Source: Budorcas taxicolor (lineage: Eukaryota > Chordata > Mammalia > Artiodactyla > Bovidae). From it: a DNA stretch of 64,000 bases. Position 1 is the stretch's first letter. Each line of letters begins with the position of its first letter. Below, piece after piece: positions 34,081 through 45,950 of this stretch. The position numbers and the translations under genes are program-made. The stretch is taken from contig NC_068924.1 of NCBI RefSeq assembly GCF_023091745.1, forward strand, positions 69,456,832 to 69,520,831, given 5' to 3'. The notes beneath the pieces were generated by a model. That model did not search any database and was not told the origin of the DNA. It saw nothing but the letters and a program-made list of their open reading frames with translations.

Positions 34081-34595
34081 AGAGCTATCCAGGCAGAAGA
34101 GAAGTGTGCAAGAATGCTATAGTTAAATCTAAAGTGCATGCAAACTTCCTAAGATGAGAAAGTATCTAAAAGATCTGTGTAATCAGATCTTGAGCAGGAG
34201 AGCAAAGAATAACCTCAGAAAAGAAGGAAATGGCCAGATCATGACACTCCAGGTATTACTGAGTAAAACACATATAATCTAACTGCCAGCAGGTGATTAT
34301 TGGCATCAGAAAAGGTCATTTTTGAAATAAGAATTTGAAAGAAGCTAAAATGACAATAATAAGAACAGATATGCAAATAAAAAGTATTGTTAAAATCCCA
34401 TAGATTTCATATATAAACATGCTGTGTCCTCTAGAGAAAGGAAGCTTAAATCCAGAGATCTCCTAGCCAAAAAAATAAATAAATAAAAATAATTCCCATT
34501 TAAACAAATTAGGATGGGAGGGCATTGGCTTCCACTCTTCCTTTTCAAAGGAATCAGGAACGAAATTTGAATTTGGGAGTGTGCATGCATGTGTG

Positions 34596-35024
34596 TACCA
34601 TGAACTGATGTGAGAGCTGGACCATAAAGAAGGCTGAGCACCAAAGAATTGATGCTTTCAAATTATGGTGCTGGAGAAGACTCTTGAGAGCCACTTGGAC
34701 AGCAAGGAGAACAAACCAGTCAATCCTAAAGGAAATCAACTCTGAATATTCAATGGAAGGCCTGATGCTGGAGCGGAAGCTTCAGTACTTTGGCCACTTG
34801 ATGCAAAGAGCCGACTCACTGGAAAAAACCCTGATGCTGAGAAAGATTAAGGGCAGGTGGAGAAAGAGACAACAGAGGATGAGATGGCTGGATGACATTA
34901 TGGACTTAATGGACATGAGTTTGAGCAAGCTCAGGGACATAGTGAAGGACAGGGCAGCTTGGTGTGCTGTTGTAGTTCATGGAGTCACAGAGTCAGACAC
35001 AACTTGGCAATTGAACAGCAACAA
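34596..35024 (+). mobile_element. BovB 3' fragment with TSD
   Basis: TGCATGTGTG is duplicated at 34586-34595 and 35025-35034. The copy ends 'caattgaacagcaacaa', an older-type BovB terminus. The 119-codon plus frame within it is the LINE ORF tail. Confidence 0.92.
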
Positions 35025-35034
35025 TGCATGTGTG

Positions 35035-35390
35035 AGTGTTTGATTTACCATGTCATTTGCAAAGTCTTCAAAAATGACTGCCCAGCATTGATGACCTGAC
35101 TAAAGTCATTCAGGGGCTCAGGGGGTGTTTTATAGCAACATTTTGAAACAGAGCAGGAACCTATAGTCCTTCCCCTAATGTCCTCTGCCTGCCTTTTGTC
35201 TGTGAAAAACTTTACTCAAAAAATAAGTTTAATCAGAGAAACGAGAACATGTAGAAACAAAGGAAAACAAAGGAGAGCAAATAATGAAGTCATTAAGCAT
35301 AGTCAAGGACGTTTAGCTTCTTCTCAAGGGCTATAGATAACATTCCGGGGCATATTCTGTGAGCTGTCTTATAGATACTGAAATCCTCAG
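35035..35390. other. Unique DNA
   Basis: No gene or repeat was recognised. Confidence 0.4.
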
Positions 35391-35770
35391 TGGATTAAGA
35401 AGTTAACTACATGATGACCATACTGTAGCCATGACATAAACTGCCACAGTTCTGAGAATTGGCCTCAAATAAATGGGAACACACCGGCCCTGGAGCTGAA
35501 GATTAACTGTACCTAAAACAACAAAGATGATGCTGGTCAGACCACTGATGACAAATCTGAAGATGATCGTCAGAGCTGATGGCTGTTTCTTGATGTAGCT
35601 CCCTCCCTCAGCCAATAACAGCTCTCACCCCCTGCTTATGAGTGGAGGAGTCAGTCTACCCTCCCCCTCCATTGCCAGCATCTGAAATAAAGCAAACTTT
35701 CCTTTCCACCCGGGTGGCCAGTTTATTGGCTTTTGAGCGGCAAGCAGCTGGACCCTACCTTCTGATGACA
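35391..35770 (+). mobile_element. Solo LTR, class I (gamma-like) ERV
   Basis: It starts 'tggattaagaagttaac' and contains GCCAATAACAG (CCAAT-like, 35611-35621). An AATAAA poly-A signal sits at 35686-35691, followed by 'tttattggcttttgagcggc' and an end at TGACA. The TG...CA outline, size of about 380 bp and this layout fit a gammaretrovirus-like LTR. No internal region adjoins it. I did not find a convincing target-site duplication, so the start may be off by some bases. Confidence 0.6.
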
Positions 35771-36057
35771 ATATCATGATTTTTACCATATCCCACAAGA
35801 ACATTAACCATGGACAGGTCTGTGATCCAGTGGCTAATTATTATCCTTATTGTATGTAGCTTGGGCTACAGAACATGTCTACTGCAAAGAGTCAAAAAAG
35901 TAGTCCAATAATCTACTTGCAGAATTGGAAAAATAAATGGTTAGACCTCTGCTTCACATCCTCATGAGTTGATAATCATCAAGGAACATGATCTCTTGCA
36001 GACTGTTTTCAGTCCTCATCATTGGGAGAAAGAAATAACTTTAAAGAATCTTGGTTA

Positions 36058-36577
36058 TTCAGTTCAGTTCAGTTCAGTCGCTCAGTCCTGTCCGACTCTT
36101 TGGGACTCCATGAATTGCAGCACGCCAGCCCTCCCTGTCCATCACCAACTCCCGGAGTTCACTCAAACTCACGTCCATCGAGTCGGTGATGCCATCCAGC
36201 CATTTCATCCTCTGTCATCCCCTTCTCCTGCCCTCAATCTTTCCCAGCATCAGGGTCTTTTCCAATGAGTCAACTCTTCACATGAGGTGGCCAAAGGACT
36301 GGAGTTTCAGCTTTAGCATCATTCCTTCCAAATAACACCCAGGACTGATCTCCTTTAGAATGGACTGATTGGATCTCCTTGCAATTCAAGGGACTCTCAG
36401 GAGTCTTCTCCAACACCACAGTTCAAAAGCATCAATTCTTCAGTGCTCAGCTTTCTTCACAGTCCAACTCTCACATCCATACATGACCACTGGAAAAACC
36501 ATGGTCTTGACTAGACAGACATTTGTTGGCAAAGTAATGTCTCTGCTTTTGAATATGCTATCTAGGTTGGTCATAAC
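36058..36577 (-). mobile_element. BovB 3' fragment, young type
   Basis: The left edge has repeated TTCAG units and 'cagtcgctcagtcctgtccg'. It extends to 'tatctaggttggtcataac'. The minus frame is broken. Confidence 0.9.
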
Positions 36578-36899
36578 AACAAACTATAAAATAATAGTTA
36601 CAGAATGAACTGCCTTCCCATTCAATGAGTGAAGTAACTTCCCTTTTTCATTCAAAATGTTTTCCTGCTTGGTTTGGCCATATGAAAAGCAAAGCGTTAT
36701 ACCTTCTGTTTTCCATGGGTGTCATTCTTCAGATTTTTACCCTTACTTCCTTCCACATACAGACAACCTTGTGAAAATGAACTTTCAAGTTTTTCAGGGA
36801 TTCTTTTTATAAACGCCGAATTTGGAGAAACGGGAATCTGATGAATATTGAAAGAGTTGTCTCTAAAGAACTAAATCTTTTAGAAAAGTCAAAAGTGCA

Positions 36900-36901
<2 letters not shown>
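36578..36901. other. Unique DNA
   Basis: Nothing recognised. Confidence 0.4.

Positions 36902-36941
<40 letters not shown>
36902..36941. repeat. (AC)20 microsatellite
   Basis: Twenty uninterrupted AC units, likely to vary in length between animals. Confidence 0.97.
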
Positions 36942-36943
<2 letters not shown>

Positions 36944-37959
36944 AGTGTTCTTCTGTTTCCCTGAACTACCACTGGTCTCACTAAAGAGCTCTTGGAGAAT
37001 AAATTTCCTTACACTCAAGAACCAACTGCTGTCATATAGGATCTCTTCCTGTTCTTATTGGAAAATATTCTTGGCTTTAATCTAATGAGTTGAAAACAGA
37101 GAGATCGAACCAATTAAATGCTGAGGATCAATTTCTGGCCTTAACGGATACCCTCAGAGTATTACAGTAAATAAGCAGTACAACAAAAGACAGTCAGCTC
37201 ATAATACCCATAGTGATTCTGCTTGAGCCATAACTTGCAAATGAACTACTACAATCCCATCCCTTTGCCTAATCCTAAAAGATCATATTCCATTAATGAG
37301 GTAAACACATAATACTAACTAATCACTATCACTTTTCAACTTTGCTAATGTTCAAATGCAAGTTTAGCTCTACTAGAATTTTATCTAGCCTGTAGACTCA
37401 TTCATCTAGCATATGCTAATGAATTTCTTCTAAAGAAGAAAAAAAAAAGTCTTAAGTATTCTTTCCCTTTGAGCTATTACCTGAAAAGTCATCTAGCAGC
37501 AATTAGAACTTGTCAAAGGAGCTTACAGTGATGAGTTCAGTATAAGTGGAACCATCTTGGATCCCAATTCACAGTCTCAACTGCTTAACGCTTACCTCCG
37601 ATGTATTCCTCAAGTACTTCAGGATAATATAACCACTTAATGAGTCATGTTGAAAACCCATGCTTAAAGCAACAACACTCATAGACCAAAGAGATTGAAA
37701 TAGCAGCCAATTGAGAATAACAGGCCAACTGATACCATTTATGTGCTCCAGTTGACTCAAAACTATCACACTTACTAGGTGAAATAAACTGCTCAAGAAT
37801 CCTGGCTGTATTCACTTCCCTAATCTAACATTATAATAAAAGACCCAAAACCATGTGATATTAGAGATGAAATTTTATTAGAGACATTAGAAACTGAATA
37901 TCTCTATAATTTCAAGTCCCATAAAAACTAGCACTTTTCTCCAGTATTTATAGCAGGGC
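36942..37959. other. AT-rich unique DNA
   Basis: About 1 kb with no recognised gene or repeat. Confidence 0.4.
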
Positions 37960-38135
37960 CTCAAGTGAGAAATTATCAAGTCAGAAAATCTAAGTTCAAA
38001 GTCTGACACTTCCTTAGGTGCATTATCTTGGATGAGCAACGTCATCTTTCTGGACCACAGTTTCCTCATTTTTATGTTCTTTAGATAATAAGAATCTATT
38101 TTATGGTTGAAAATTTATGCAAATGAAAGTATCCT
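37960..38135 (-). repeat. MIR SINE
   Basis: 'gatgagcaacgtcatctttc' followed by 'ccacagtttcctcattttta' is antisense MIR. Confidence 0.7.
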
Positions 38136-38739
38136 GTTAGGATCTTTAGAATTTTTAATTAGAAGTTTGGTAAGTTAGTTGAGTCATTTATCACACCTTC
38201 AAAAGCTTCCTGTGTTATACCATGTAGATATAATTTTCACCTATCTAATACTTTCAAAATATACTCAGCAATTCTGATGCTCATGATGTATATAAGTATC
38301 ATTTTACATAGAGCATTACAATTTAATATTATCTGGCAAAGGACAAAGCCTCTGACATTGGAAAGACCTTGTGAGGTTTGGGAAGTGAGAGAAAATCAGT
38401 GTGACTGGAATTTACAGAGAAGAGGATAAGTGATTGAAAACTGGAAAATCTAGGAGGGGATCCGATCCCATGTCTGCCAGCCATGATAAACAGACTGAAT
38501 TGATGTGCAGTGGAAGGTTTAAATAGAAGACCAATGTGACTTTGTCTTTGTTTGTTTGTTTGTTTCTTTTTCAATGTGACTGCAACATTAAGATTGTAGC
38601 AGAAAGATGGAGGAAATAAAGAGAAGGGAAGAGAAGCCCCCTGGGAGGCTATTTTAATTAAGATAATGACCTGTACCAAGATGGTGGTCAAGCGATAAAG
38701 AGGAAGCGATAGACACAGGTACATAGTAAATGAGAATGA

Positions 38740-38993
38740 GGGACTTCCCTGGTGGTCCAGGGGTTAAGAATCCACCTTGAAATGCAGTGGACTGGGGTTC
38801 AGTCCCTGGTCAGGGAACTAAAATCCCACATACCTTGGAGCAATCGAGCCTGGCCTCTCTGGAGCACGTGTGCCACAACTAGAGAGTCTGCGCGCTGCGA
38901 GGAAAGATCCCGCAAGACACAACAATAGTCCTGCCCGCTACAACTCAGACCTGCTGCAGCCAAAGACACAAATACATATTCAAAGAAATCACT
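38740..38993 (+). mobile_element. CHR SINE, near full length
   Basis: It runs from 'gggacttccctggtggtcca' through the B-box-like 'ggttcagtccctggtcag', 'tgccacaactagagagtctg' and 'caactcagacctgctgcagc' to an A-rich end. Confidence 0.92.
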
Positions 38994-39016
38994 GTTTTTG
39001 ATATTCATATTGGTCT

Positions 39017-39508
39017 GAATTTTATTTTTTAATATAAATTTATTTATTTTAATTGGAGGTTAATTACTTTACAGTATTGTATTGGTTTTGCCATACACCA
39101 ACATGAATCCACCACAGGTATACACGTGCTCCCCCGAACCCCCCTCCCCCCCTCCCTCCCCGTACCATCCCTCTGGGTCATCCCAGTACACCAGCCCCAA
39201 GCATCCAGTATCACGCATCATGATACTGGGCTGTCGATTCGTTTCATATATGATATCGTACATGTTTCAATGCCATTCTCCCCAATCATCCCATCCTCTC
39301 CCTCTCCCATAGAGTCCAAAAGACTGTTCTAGACATCTGCGTCTCTTTTGCTGTCTCGCATACAGAGTTATCGTTACCATCTTTCTAAATTTCATATATA
39401 TGCATTAGTATACTGTATTGGTGTTTTTCTTTCTGGCTTACTTCACTCTGTATAACAGGCTCCAGTGTCATCCCCCTCATTAGAACCGATTCAAATGTAT
39501 TCTTTCTA
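39017..39508 (-). mobile_element. L1 LINE 3' end, young type
   Basis: 'attggaggttaattacttta', a C-rich run near 39130-39165 (complement of the 3'-UTR G-rich tract), 'tttcaatgccattctcccca' and 'gaaccgattcaaatgtattc' follow the ruminant L1 end, reaching into the end of ORF2. Several CpGs remain, which suggests youth. Confidence 0.92.
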
Positions 39509-39725
39509 ATGGCTTCCCAGAAGTCCCGGTGGTAAAGAATTCCTGCCTCTGCAGGAGTAGCAAGAGATGCAGATTTGATCCCTCAGTCGGGAAGCTCCCC
39601 TGGAGTAGGAAGTAGCAACTCACTTCAGCATTCTTGCCTGGAGAATTCCATGGACAGAGGAGCCTGGTGGGCTACAATCCATGGAGTCGCAAAGAGTTGG
39701 ACATGACTGAGCAACTGAACACACA
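39509..39725 (+). mobile_element. Bov-tA SINE
   Basis: 'ggcttcccagaagtcccggt' through the BovA body to 'gactgagcaactgaacacac'. It lies at the truncated 5' side of the L1. Confidence 0.9.
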
Positions 39726-39800
39726 TTTAAAAATTAGAACAAGAAGAGGTTGAAAGGATGGGATGGTGTTGAAGATAAAGGTGAAGTGGGGACTAGGAAA

Positions 39801-40130
39801 TAAACTGCTAGGATAATACTTTTTCCTCCAACCTGCAATCAATTTCAACTCTCCCTACCAAGTTTCCATTTCACTTCCCTGCTGCCACAAATCAGCTCCA
39901 TGTCTCCACAGTGACATGCCCCTTTTTGGGATGGCTCTAGTAACAATGCCCTCCTCACTCACTGGGCCTGTTCATGACAATTTACCCAGTGCTACGCTTA
40001 ACCAGTACTTGTGTCCACTACCATATGATTAGATGGCAAACCACAGAAATCTGACAATTATCCGTGAACACTGTTAGGTGTGGTCATAAAAGATGACGAA
40101 TTATCTCTGTGTTTTGTTGCAATGCTACTG
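39801..40130. other. Unique DNA
   Basis: Repeat-free; no gene was recognised. Confidence 0.4.
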
Positions 40131-40560
40131 ACACTTTCTTGAGAGCACTTGCTTTATTTTCTTTTTATGTAGAAGTAGGGAGGAGTCACTATTTATGCTG
40201 TTGCCCTGCCCACTTGTCCTCCCATCTGAGCCCCAGTGGAGGAGAAGAGGGGTGAAGGACAAGGGAGGTGAAATTCACACCTACTTGTGAAATGTAAACA
40301 GCTTCATCTGCTAATGGCCTTGGGAGCCTTATAATTAAGGCAAACTGGCAATGTAAACAGACAATTAGCTTGTCCTTTGGGGGGTAAACAAGAGAAGAAT
40401 CCAAACATTGCTGGAAGAATCTGGGTAGGAGGTGCTTTCTGGGCAGGGTTTTATTCATCTTGTTTATTGTTGTGACAGCACAGTGCTGGCTGCTTAACCA
40501 CAAATTTGCAAGAATGAATGAAGCCAGGAATGAATGAATGTTCTCCACCACTGGTCTAAG
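40131..40560. promoter_or_regulatory. Candidate enhancer: forkhead/homeodomain/RUNX motif cluster
   Basis: This repeat-free block has two TGTAAACA sites (40293-40300, 40352-40359), a GTAAACA (40384-40390) and a TGTTTATT (40461-40468). These are forkhead-type motifs. TAATTA-like cores at 40329-40340, CAATTAGC at 40362-40369 and AACCACA (RUNX-like) at 40497-40503 complete the cluster. A 155-codon minus frame (40189-40656) covers it but shows no domain. The regulatory role is inference. Confidence 0.3.
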
Positions 40561-42229
40561 AATGGTGCACATAGATTTCCTAGTCTGCAAGGATGCAGAT
40601 GCATTAACTAACAACTTTAAAATAATGTATGCTTGGCTGAGTACATTTGTGTTCATCTACACTTGCATACACAAAAATATATTAGCAAACCAGAGGCTTG
40701 ATGTTTCAGACCTGAAACGATGTGGTTCTAGTTTGGCCATAGTTTATTTTCAAACATGCTGCATCTGCAGAATGTTGGGTAATGGTGATGAAAGCCCTTT
40801 CAGAATAATTACAATCCAATCATTTAGCATTGAGCCCCTTTGAGCTCACTATAACTTGTTTGGTGTGGTAGAAACTAACATCTTTTTTCTTTTTTTTTTT
40901 TTCCCACTGAGGAAAGTAAGGTTGCAGTAACTTACTGTTGTATATTCCAATAACGAGAATTTGAATGATGAAGTGTGATAGCATCAGCTGGCCTTGGCTC
41001 ATCCATATTAATACTTGACCATTGTAATCTGTCTTAACCCCTCCCTGGCCTCTTTTCCTCCAGCTTTTTTTTTTTTCCCTTAAGGGCCAAGATTTTATTC
41101 TGCAATCTATAGAAATTTATCTTAACTCATCAAGAATATTGGTTTGCACTTGGCCCCATGCATCCTTTTTATTTTAAATTAGGGTAGACTTAGCTAAGCC
41201 AGAGTTCCCTAGACCCACAGCTTGCCTGGAGTTTTCTGTAACTTACATTGAGTATCAGATAATCTACACAGAGAGCCAGGAAACTCTTATGGTCTATTTA
41301 TTTTTGCCACAATAAGCTTCCTTTGCTCTTTTATAGGATTTAGATTTGACCGATTATAGCAGCTCTCTCAACATGATTTAATGTGGTCCTTTCCACCCTG
41401 CTGCCAATTTAGCTAAGCTCATCTGTCTTTCATCTTGCTGATCATCCCTAAATGGGAGAGAAAAGCAAAAGGGGACACCAGTTCCTTTTATGACAGCCAA
41501 ATTTTGTAGTGACCCTGTAAAACTGTGAATAGGTTAGCCTTATAAACAAATTATTGCTAAGATATTTGATCATCCTAGCCAGAAGGTAGCCCCAGAGAAG
41601 GTCTATCAGGATGGTTTCTAAACTGAGCTCTTCAGTTTAAACCTTACGGGACTGATACATTAAACCTGGGGCTTTTGGAGTGGGTGGTAGACCAGATGAA
41701 TCTGAACCTCTCTTGTTTACCTTCTGCATCAAGCATAGCATCTCTGCCTTTATCCACTTTATTTATTGATGCATAAAATATATATATCTGAAAAAATGGT
41801 TCTGTGACCCAAGAGAAGTCATTACTTGTCTGGGGGCACAGACCCTGATTTTGGAATCAAATACACGTATTCAAACCTTCCATGGTTTCTCTTTGCTGTC
41901 TGACTTTGGAAACTACCTCTAATATCTGTTTCAGAGGAAGACATTAATTTCCAATGGTGTACCAAGTCTATCTAAGAAGACAGGTAAAATTTGCTTCTTT
42001 TATATGTGGGAGATCAGATCCTTTTCAGTTATTATTCCCTGGATCACAAATAGTCATATGAGGCATCAATCAACTCATTTTTCTACTTCCAACATCCACT
42101 TATCAGAGGTCTTCCATGGATATCCATCTAAACTAGCACTACTCTATAACTCCAGCCTTCACCTTGGTATATTTCCTTCCATAGTACCTGACTTGCTACA
42201 CATTAACATGTGATATTCCTTCAGTATTG
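40561..42229. other. Repeat-poor unique DNA
   Basis: No SINE or LINE was seen for about 1.7 kb, only T/C runs near 40880 and 41065. The freedom from insertions and dense short motifs are compatible with conserved non-coding sequence. No gene was recognised. Confidence 0.4.
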
Positions 42230-42360
42230 TCTTCTCACTCTTTTGTATAAGCTCCAGAAAATCAGGGACTTGTCCTTTTTATTACTTTGTTGACAGGACT
42301 GGAATAGTGCTCAGCACATAGTAGGCATAGAATATATATATTTCTTGAATAAGTGAATGA
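42230..42360 (+). repeat. L2 LINE 3' end
   Basis: 'aatcagggacttgtcctttt', 'agtgctcagcacatagtagg' and 'tcttgaataagtgaatga' are characteristic. Confidence 0.75.
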
Positions 42361-43811
42361 GCATCTCTTATTCCAAAAAAATAATTTATAAAGTGGTTAT
42401 TGCCAAATAAATGAGGAAAGAGAACAAAGGGTTTTAGATATCTTGCAGAATCCTGGATTCCAGTACTGTGGTTAATGTCAGCTCACTTGATGACATTTGG
42501 CTAAATATTTATCTCTCTGGACCTGTTTGGACATAAGGACATATGAGCAGAGTATAGGTGCTGAAATTATATGATTATGATTATATAAAAATACATGTTG
42601 CTATCCTTGGCTTATGTGTTTCATGTCCTGTGTAATTCCTTGAACGTGGGTGAAACCCATAACTTGCATCAAAACCACAGAATATAGCAAAGGTGACAAG
42701 ATTATATAACTACACCATATAAGATTGCAACGGCCCTCCTGCTAGGAGACTCCCTCCCTCGCTGACTTAAAAGAAGTAAATAGCAATTTGGGGGAGGTTC
42801 ATGTGACAAGAAATTGAGGGTTACTTTCAGGTTCCATAGCCCACAAAGAACTGAATGCTGCCATCAACTATATTAATTAAGAAATGTGTCCTTCCCCAGT
42901 CTAGTCTCATATGAAACCTCAACCACAGATAAGATCTTGATTGTAGCCTTAGAAGATCCTGGAGCAGAGGATCCAGTTAAGTTATGCAGGGGCCCCTAAC
43001 TCACTACTCTCTATATAATAAGTGTGCATTGCTTGAAGCCACTATATTTATAGTAATATTATTATATAATAATATATAAGAATACAGATATGAAATATTC
43101 CCTCTGCAGTAATTAGCAGGTTTATCAAATGTACTGAACCTTATACCAATGGAGCACAAGGGGCCAACTATGCCTCTGAATTCAGGGTTTTTAATTTTGC
43201 AGATTTCACTAAAGGAGTAAGCTTCACTAAGATTCAAAACATAACTGATGTTTCACTCGGCTACATATTTCCCATTGTACTATTATGAAGTAGGCAAAGA
43301 TGTAAATCAGGCATAGTTTCTCTTATTTTGTTTTTTAACAGACTCCTCTGTCCCTCCTGTCCCAACTTCATTTCCCAAGGAATTAATCCTCCATCAATTT
43401 TTTTCTCTTTGGGCTAACAAAACAAATCACATTGTGTGAACATGCCCTTTGCAAACTGCTCACCAATATAAACACCATTTAAATTAGACTTGTCAGATCA
43501 TGGCCTGGTCTTTTCACAAATGCTGGTTTGACAAAATATAAATTGATAAGTAATCACAATCTAGCCATTGAAAAAAGTGCCATTAATTAGTCTACATAGA
43601 TGAAGCCATTCAAAAAAAATCAGAATTATGAACACTGCCCAAAATGTTAATTCTCTGTATGGATGTCAAATAGGGCATGTTTCTGAGAGTAAACAATACA
43701 TCTGGAAAAGCTTCAACAGAAAGATATGCAGATGTTTTTCTGTTTTTGACTTCATTACATTTCTCTGGATAAAAATATTTTCCCCCAAAACAAACCACAT
43801 AAAATTCACCA
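42361..43811. other. AT-rich unique DNA with a 20-bp palindrome
   Basis: No gene was seen. A perfect AT-only palindrome lies at 43056-43075. Confidence 0.45.
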
Positions 43812-44012
43812 GAGACTTCCCTGGAAGGCCAGTGGTTAATATTTTACCTTCCAATGCAGGGGAGTGCAGGTTGATCTCTAGTTAGTAACCTAAGATCACA
43901 CATGCCTCACAGCCAAAAACCCCAATAATAAAATGGAAGCAATATTGTAACAAATTCAATACATTAAAAAAAATGGTCCACATTCAAAAAAATCTAAAAA
44001 AAAAAAAAAAAA
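43812..44012 (+). mobile_element. CHR SINE, diverged
   Basis: 'gacttccctggaaggccagt' and 'gcaggttgatctctagttag' are a degraded tRNA-like head. The end is a run of 17 A. Confidence 0.8.
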
Positions 44013-44044
44013 CCTCACTAAATAGCAAAATCAGAAATATTCAT

Positions 44045-44260
44045 GGGCTTCCCAGGTGGCTCTGTGGTAAATAATCCACCTGACAATGCAGGAGACACCA
44101 GAGATGCAGGTTCGATCCCTGGGTGGGGAAGATCTCCTGGAGGAGGAAACGGCAACCCACTCCAGTATTTTTGCCTGGAAAATTCCATGGACAGAGGAGT
44201 CTGGCAGGCTAGAGTTCCTGCGGTTGCAAAGAGTCAGACATGACTGAGGATACATGCTCT
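44045..44260 (+). mobile_element. Bov-tA SINE
   Basis: 'gggcttcccaggtggctctg', 'caggttcgatccctgggtgg' and the BovA body, ending 'gactgaggatacatgc'. Confidence 0.92.
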
Positions 44261-44769
44261 AAAAGCTATGCATAGACTTGGATAAACATGCCTACATATT
44301 TTATATCCCCATGAAATCACATGCAGAATAATTGAATAACAACAGAAAAATAGCTTATATTATGTGGAAAGGTCAAGAACCTCAGATAGACAATGAAGTA
44401 ACCTGAACTATGGAAAAGAAACACAAATCTTTGGTGAGCCGTTAATCACCATCTTCCAGCTCTATAATAATGTACTTTTTAATGCAAATCCTCTATCCTA
44501 AATTAAAGTGTAAAAAATGTAAAAGAATAGCAGAAGAAGGACAGAAAGAAAGGCAAATTTTAGAAAATAAATCTCCCATGGATTCTCATTAATGCAGATA
44601 GAAATTTACACCTTAATTGTCCATAAAAATTTCTTACGAATAAAGAATTCATGGAGCTACAATGAAATACATGGAAAAATTATCAATAAATAATTTTATC
44701 ATCTTAGCAATCTCCGGTGGGGACTGAAATTCTGGCAACAAACTAGAAAAACTAATCATTAAAAAAAAA
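44261..44769. other. AT-rich unique DNA
   Basis: Nothing recognised. Confidence 0.4.
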
Positions 44770-44930
44770 ATTATTATCTACTATGTGCAAAGTGCCATCT
44801 TGGGTACAGTGGTAGAAATAAGATTAACACAAACAAGTGAATAAAAATTGCTCACTAGAGGAGAACAATAACATTGACACAAACTAAAAATATAATAGAT
44901 ATATGTGAGACACAAATATTCCCTCTAGGA
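44770..44930 (-). repeat. L2 LINE fragment
   Basis: 'ttatctactatgtgcaaagt' and 'caagtgaataaaaattgctc' resemble the antisense L2 3' end. Confidence 0.5.
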
Positions 44931-45834
44931 TGAATGGTATCAAGGTATCTTTTCGGTGGGGATAAGAATTTTAGCTGTGCCTTAGAATGTAGTTGGAGTT
45001 TGATGCCATAAAGATGAGCAAAATATTTCTCTCTTTTCAAGCTCATGTCACCAGCCTCTTCATCTACTTCTTATCCATAAAATGGACCAAAGGAATAATA
45101 AGTTCTTTTCCATGGTTATTAGAGAAGTGTGTATCTGTATGTATACTTATTTTACCATCACAGATTTGCTCAGTTTTCTTCTTTGAGCTCTCCAAGTGCT
45201 CTGATTTGCTCATTTAAACCAGCATTCTTTTTTTCCCCCTCTAGGCTTTTAGAGTAACAACTGTTACATTTACACTATACTCAAGTAATATTAACTCCAT
45301 GACATTTGTAAATGCCAATTTGAATATTGTCTAAATGTAACGCATTTCAAAAGGCATTACTCTCAGTGCACCAGCACCTCTACCTAAAGTCCATATGAAG
45401 TTTAAAGACTTATTTCCCTCAAGTGAAGTATACAGATTTGTTGATGATATGAAACATTTTTTTCAAAGAGAAAAACACTCCTTAGGCTATTGGCTAACTT
45501 TTTAGGAAAGAACAGCAACAAGAGCATTTAAAAATAAGAACACTTGTTGGAAATCAACCAGACTGGCTCCTTCATTTTCTAGATCAGGCATAAGAAAGTT
45601 AAATGCTCACTCAAAGACAGTCATCAACATAGTAGTAGTATGATGATGAGAACCTATATTATAAACTACAGTGACAATCTTTAATTTTCTGAGTTGACTC
45701 CATCAAATTCCATTCTTAGGTCATAGTCTGGGAGATTAAAAGATATGATCACATTGTTAAATAGACAGGAAATCAGTATTGTTCACTAATAGTTACCTAG
45801 CACTTATCTGAAGGTCTCAATTTTGGGTGGTTCC
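44931..45834. other. Unique DNA
   Basis: No gene or clear repeat was seen. Confidence 0.4.
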
Positions 45835-45950
45835 ATAATGAATGAAAGAAACGTGGAATGGATAAATGACTGCAAGGATGGATAGTTGTATAGAGGATTA
45901 GATGGATGAATGTATGAGTGATTGGATAGATGGACGGATGGGATGACACA
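45835..45950. repeat. Degenerate (GGAT)n tract
   Basis: Repeated GGAT/GGATGAAT units with many substitutions, from 'ggaatggataaatg' to 'gatggacggatgggatg'. Confidence 0.8.

Larger units (their letters stand above)
32490..34330 (-). repeat. L2 LINE relic carrying four later insertions
   Basis: Antisense L2 wording is seen at 32490-32657 ('ggctctactatgtccttggg'), 32853-33000, 33790-33877 ('gaagcttcctcaagaaaatg') and 34081-34330 ('aatggccagatcatgacact'). A Bov-tA, an L1 tail with a BovB in it, and a CHR SINE lie between these pieces. Confidence 0.6.
38380..39800 (-). repeat. L2 LINE relic with CHR, L1 and Bov-tA insertions
   Basis: 'gggaggctattttaattaag' and 'ccaagatggtggtcaagcga' at 38380-38739, then 'gaggttgaaaggatgggatg' at 39735-39800, follow antisense L2. 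A (TTTG)n run lies at 38547-38566. Confidence 0.5.

Noticed and set aside
38740..38993. Possible unit of a small RNA gene
   Set aside because: The order of segments identifies a CHR SINE.
40189..40656. 155-codon minus frame
   Set aside because: No domain, no splice context, and it covers a block better explained as non-coding motif-rich DNA.
43056..43075. 20-bp perfect palindrome
   Set aside because: It is made only of A and T in a very AT-rich stretch, so it is likely by chance.
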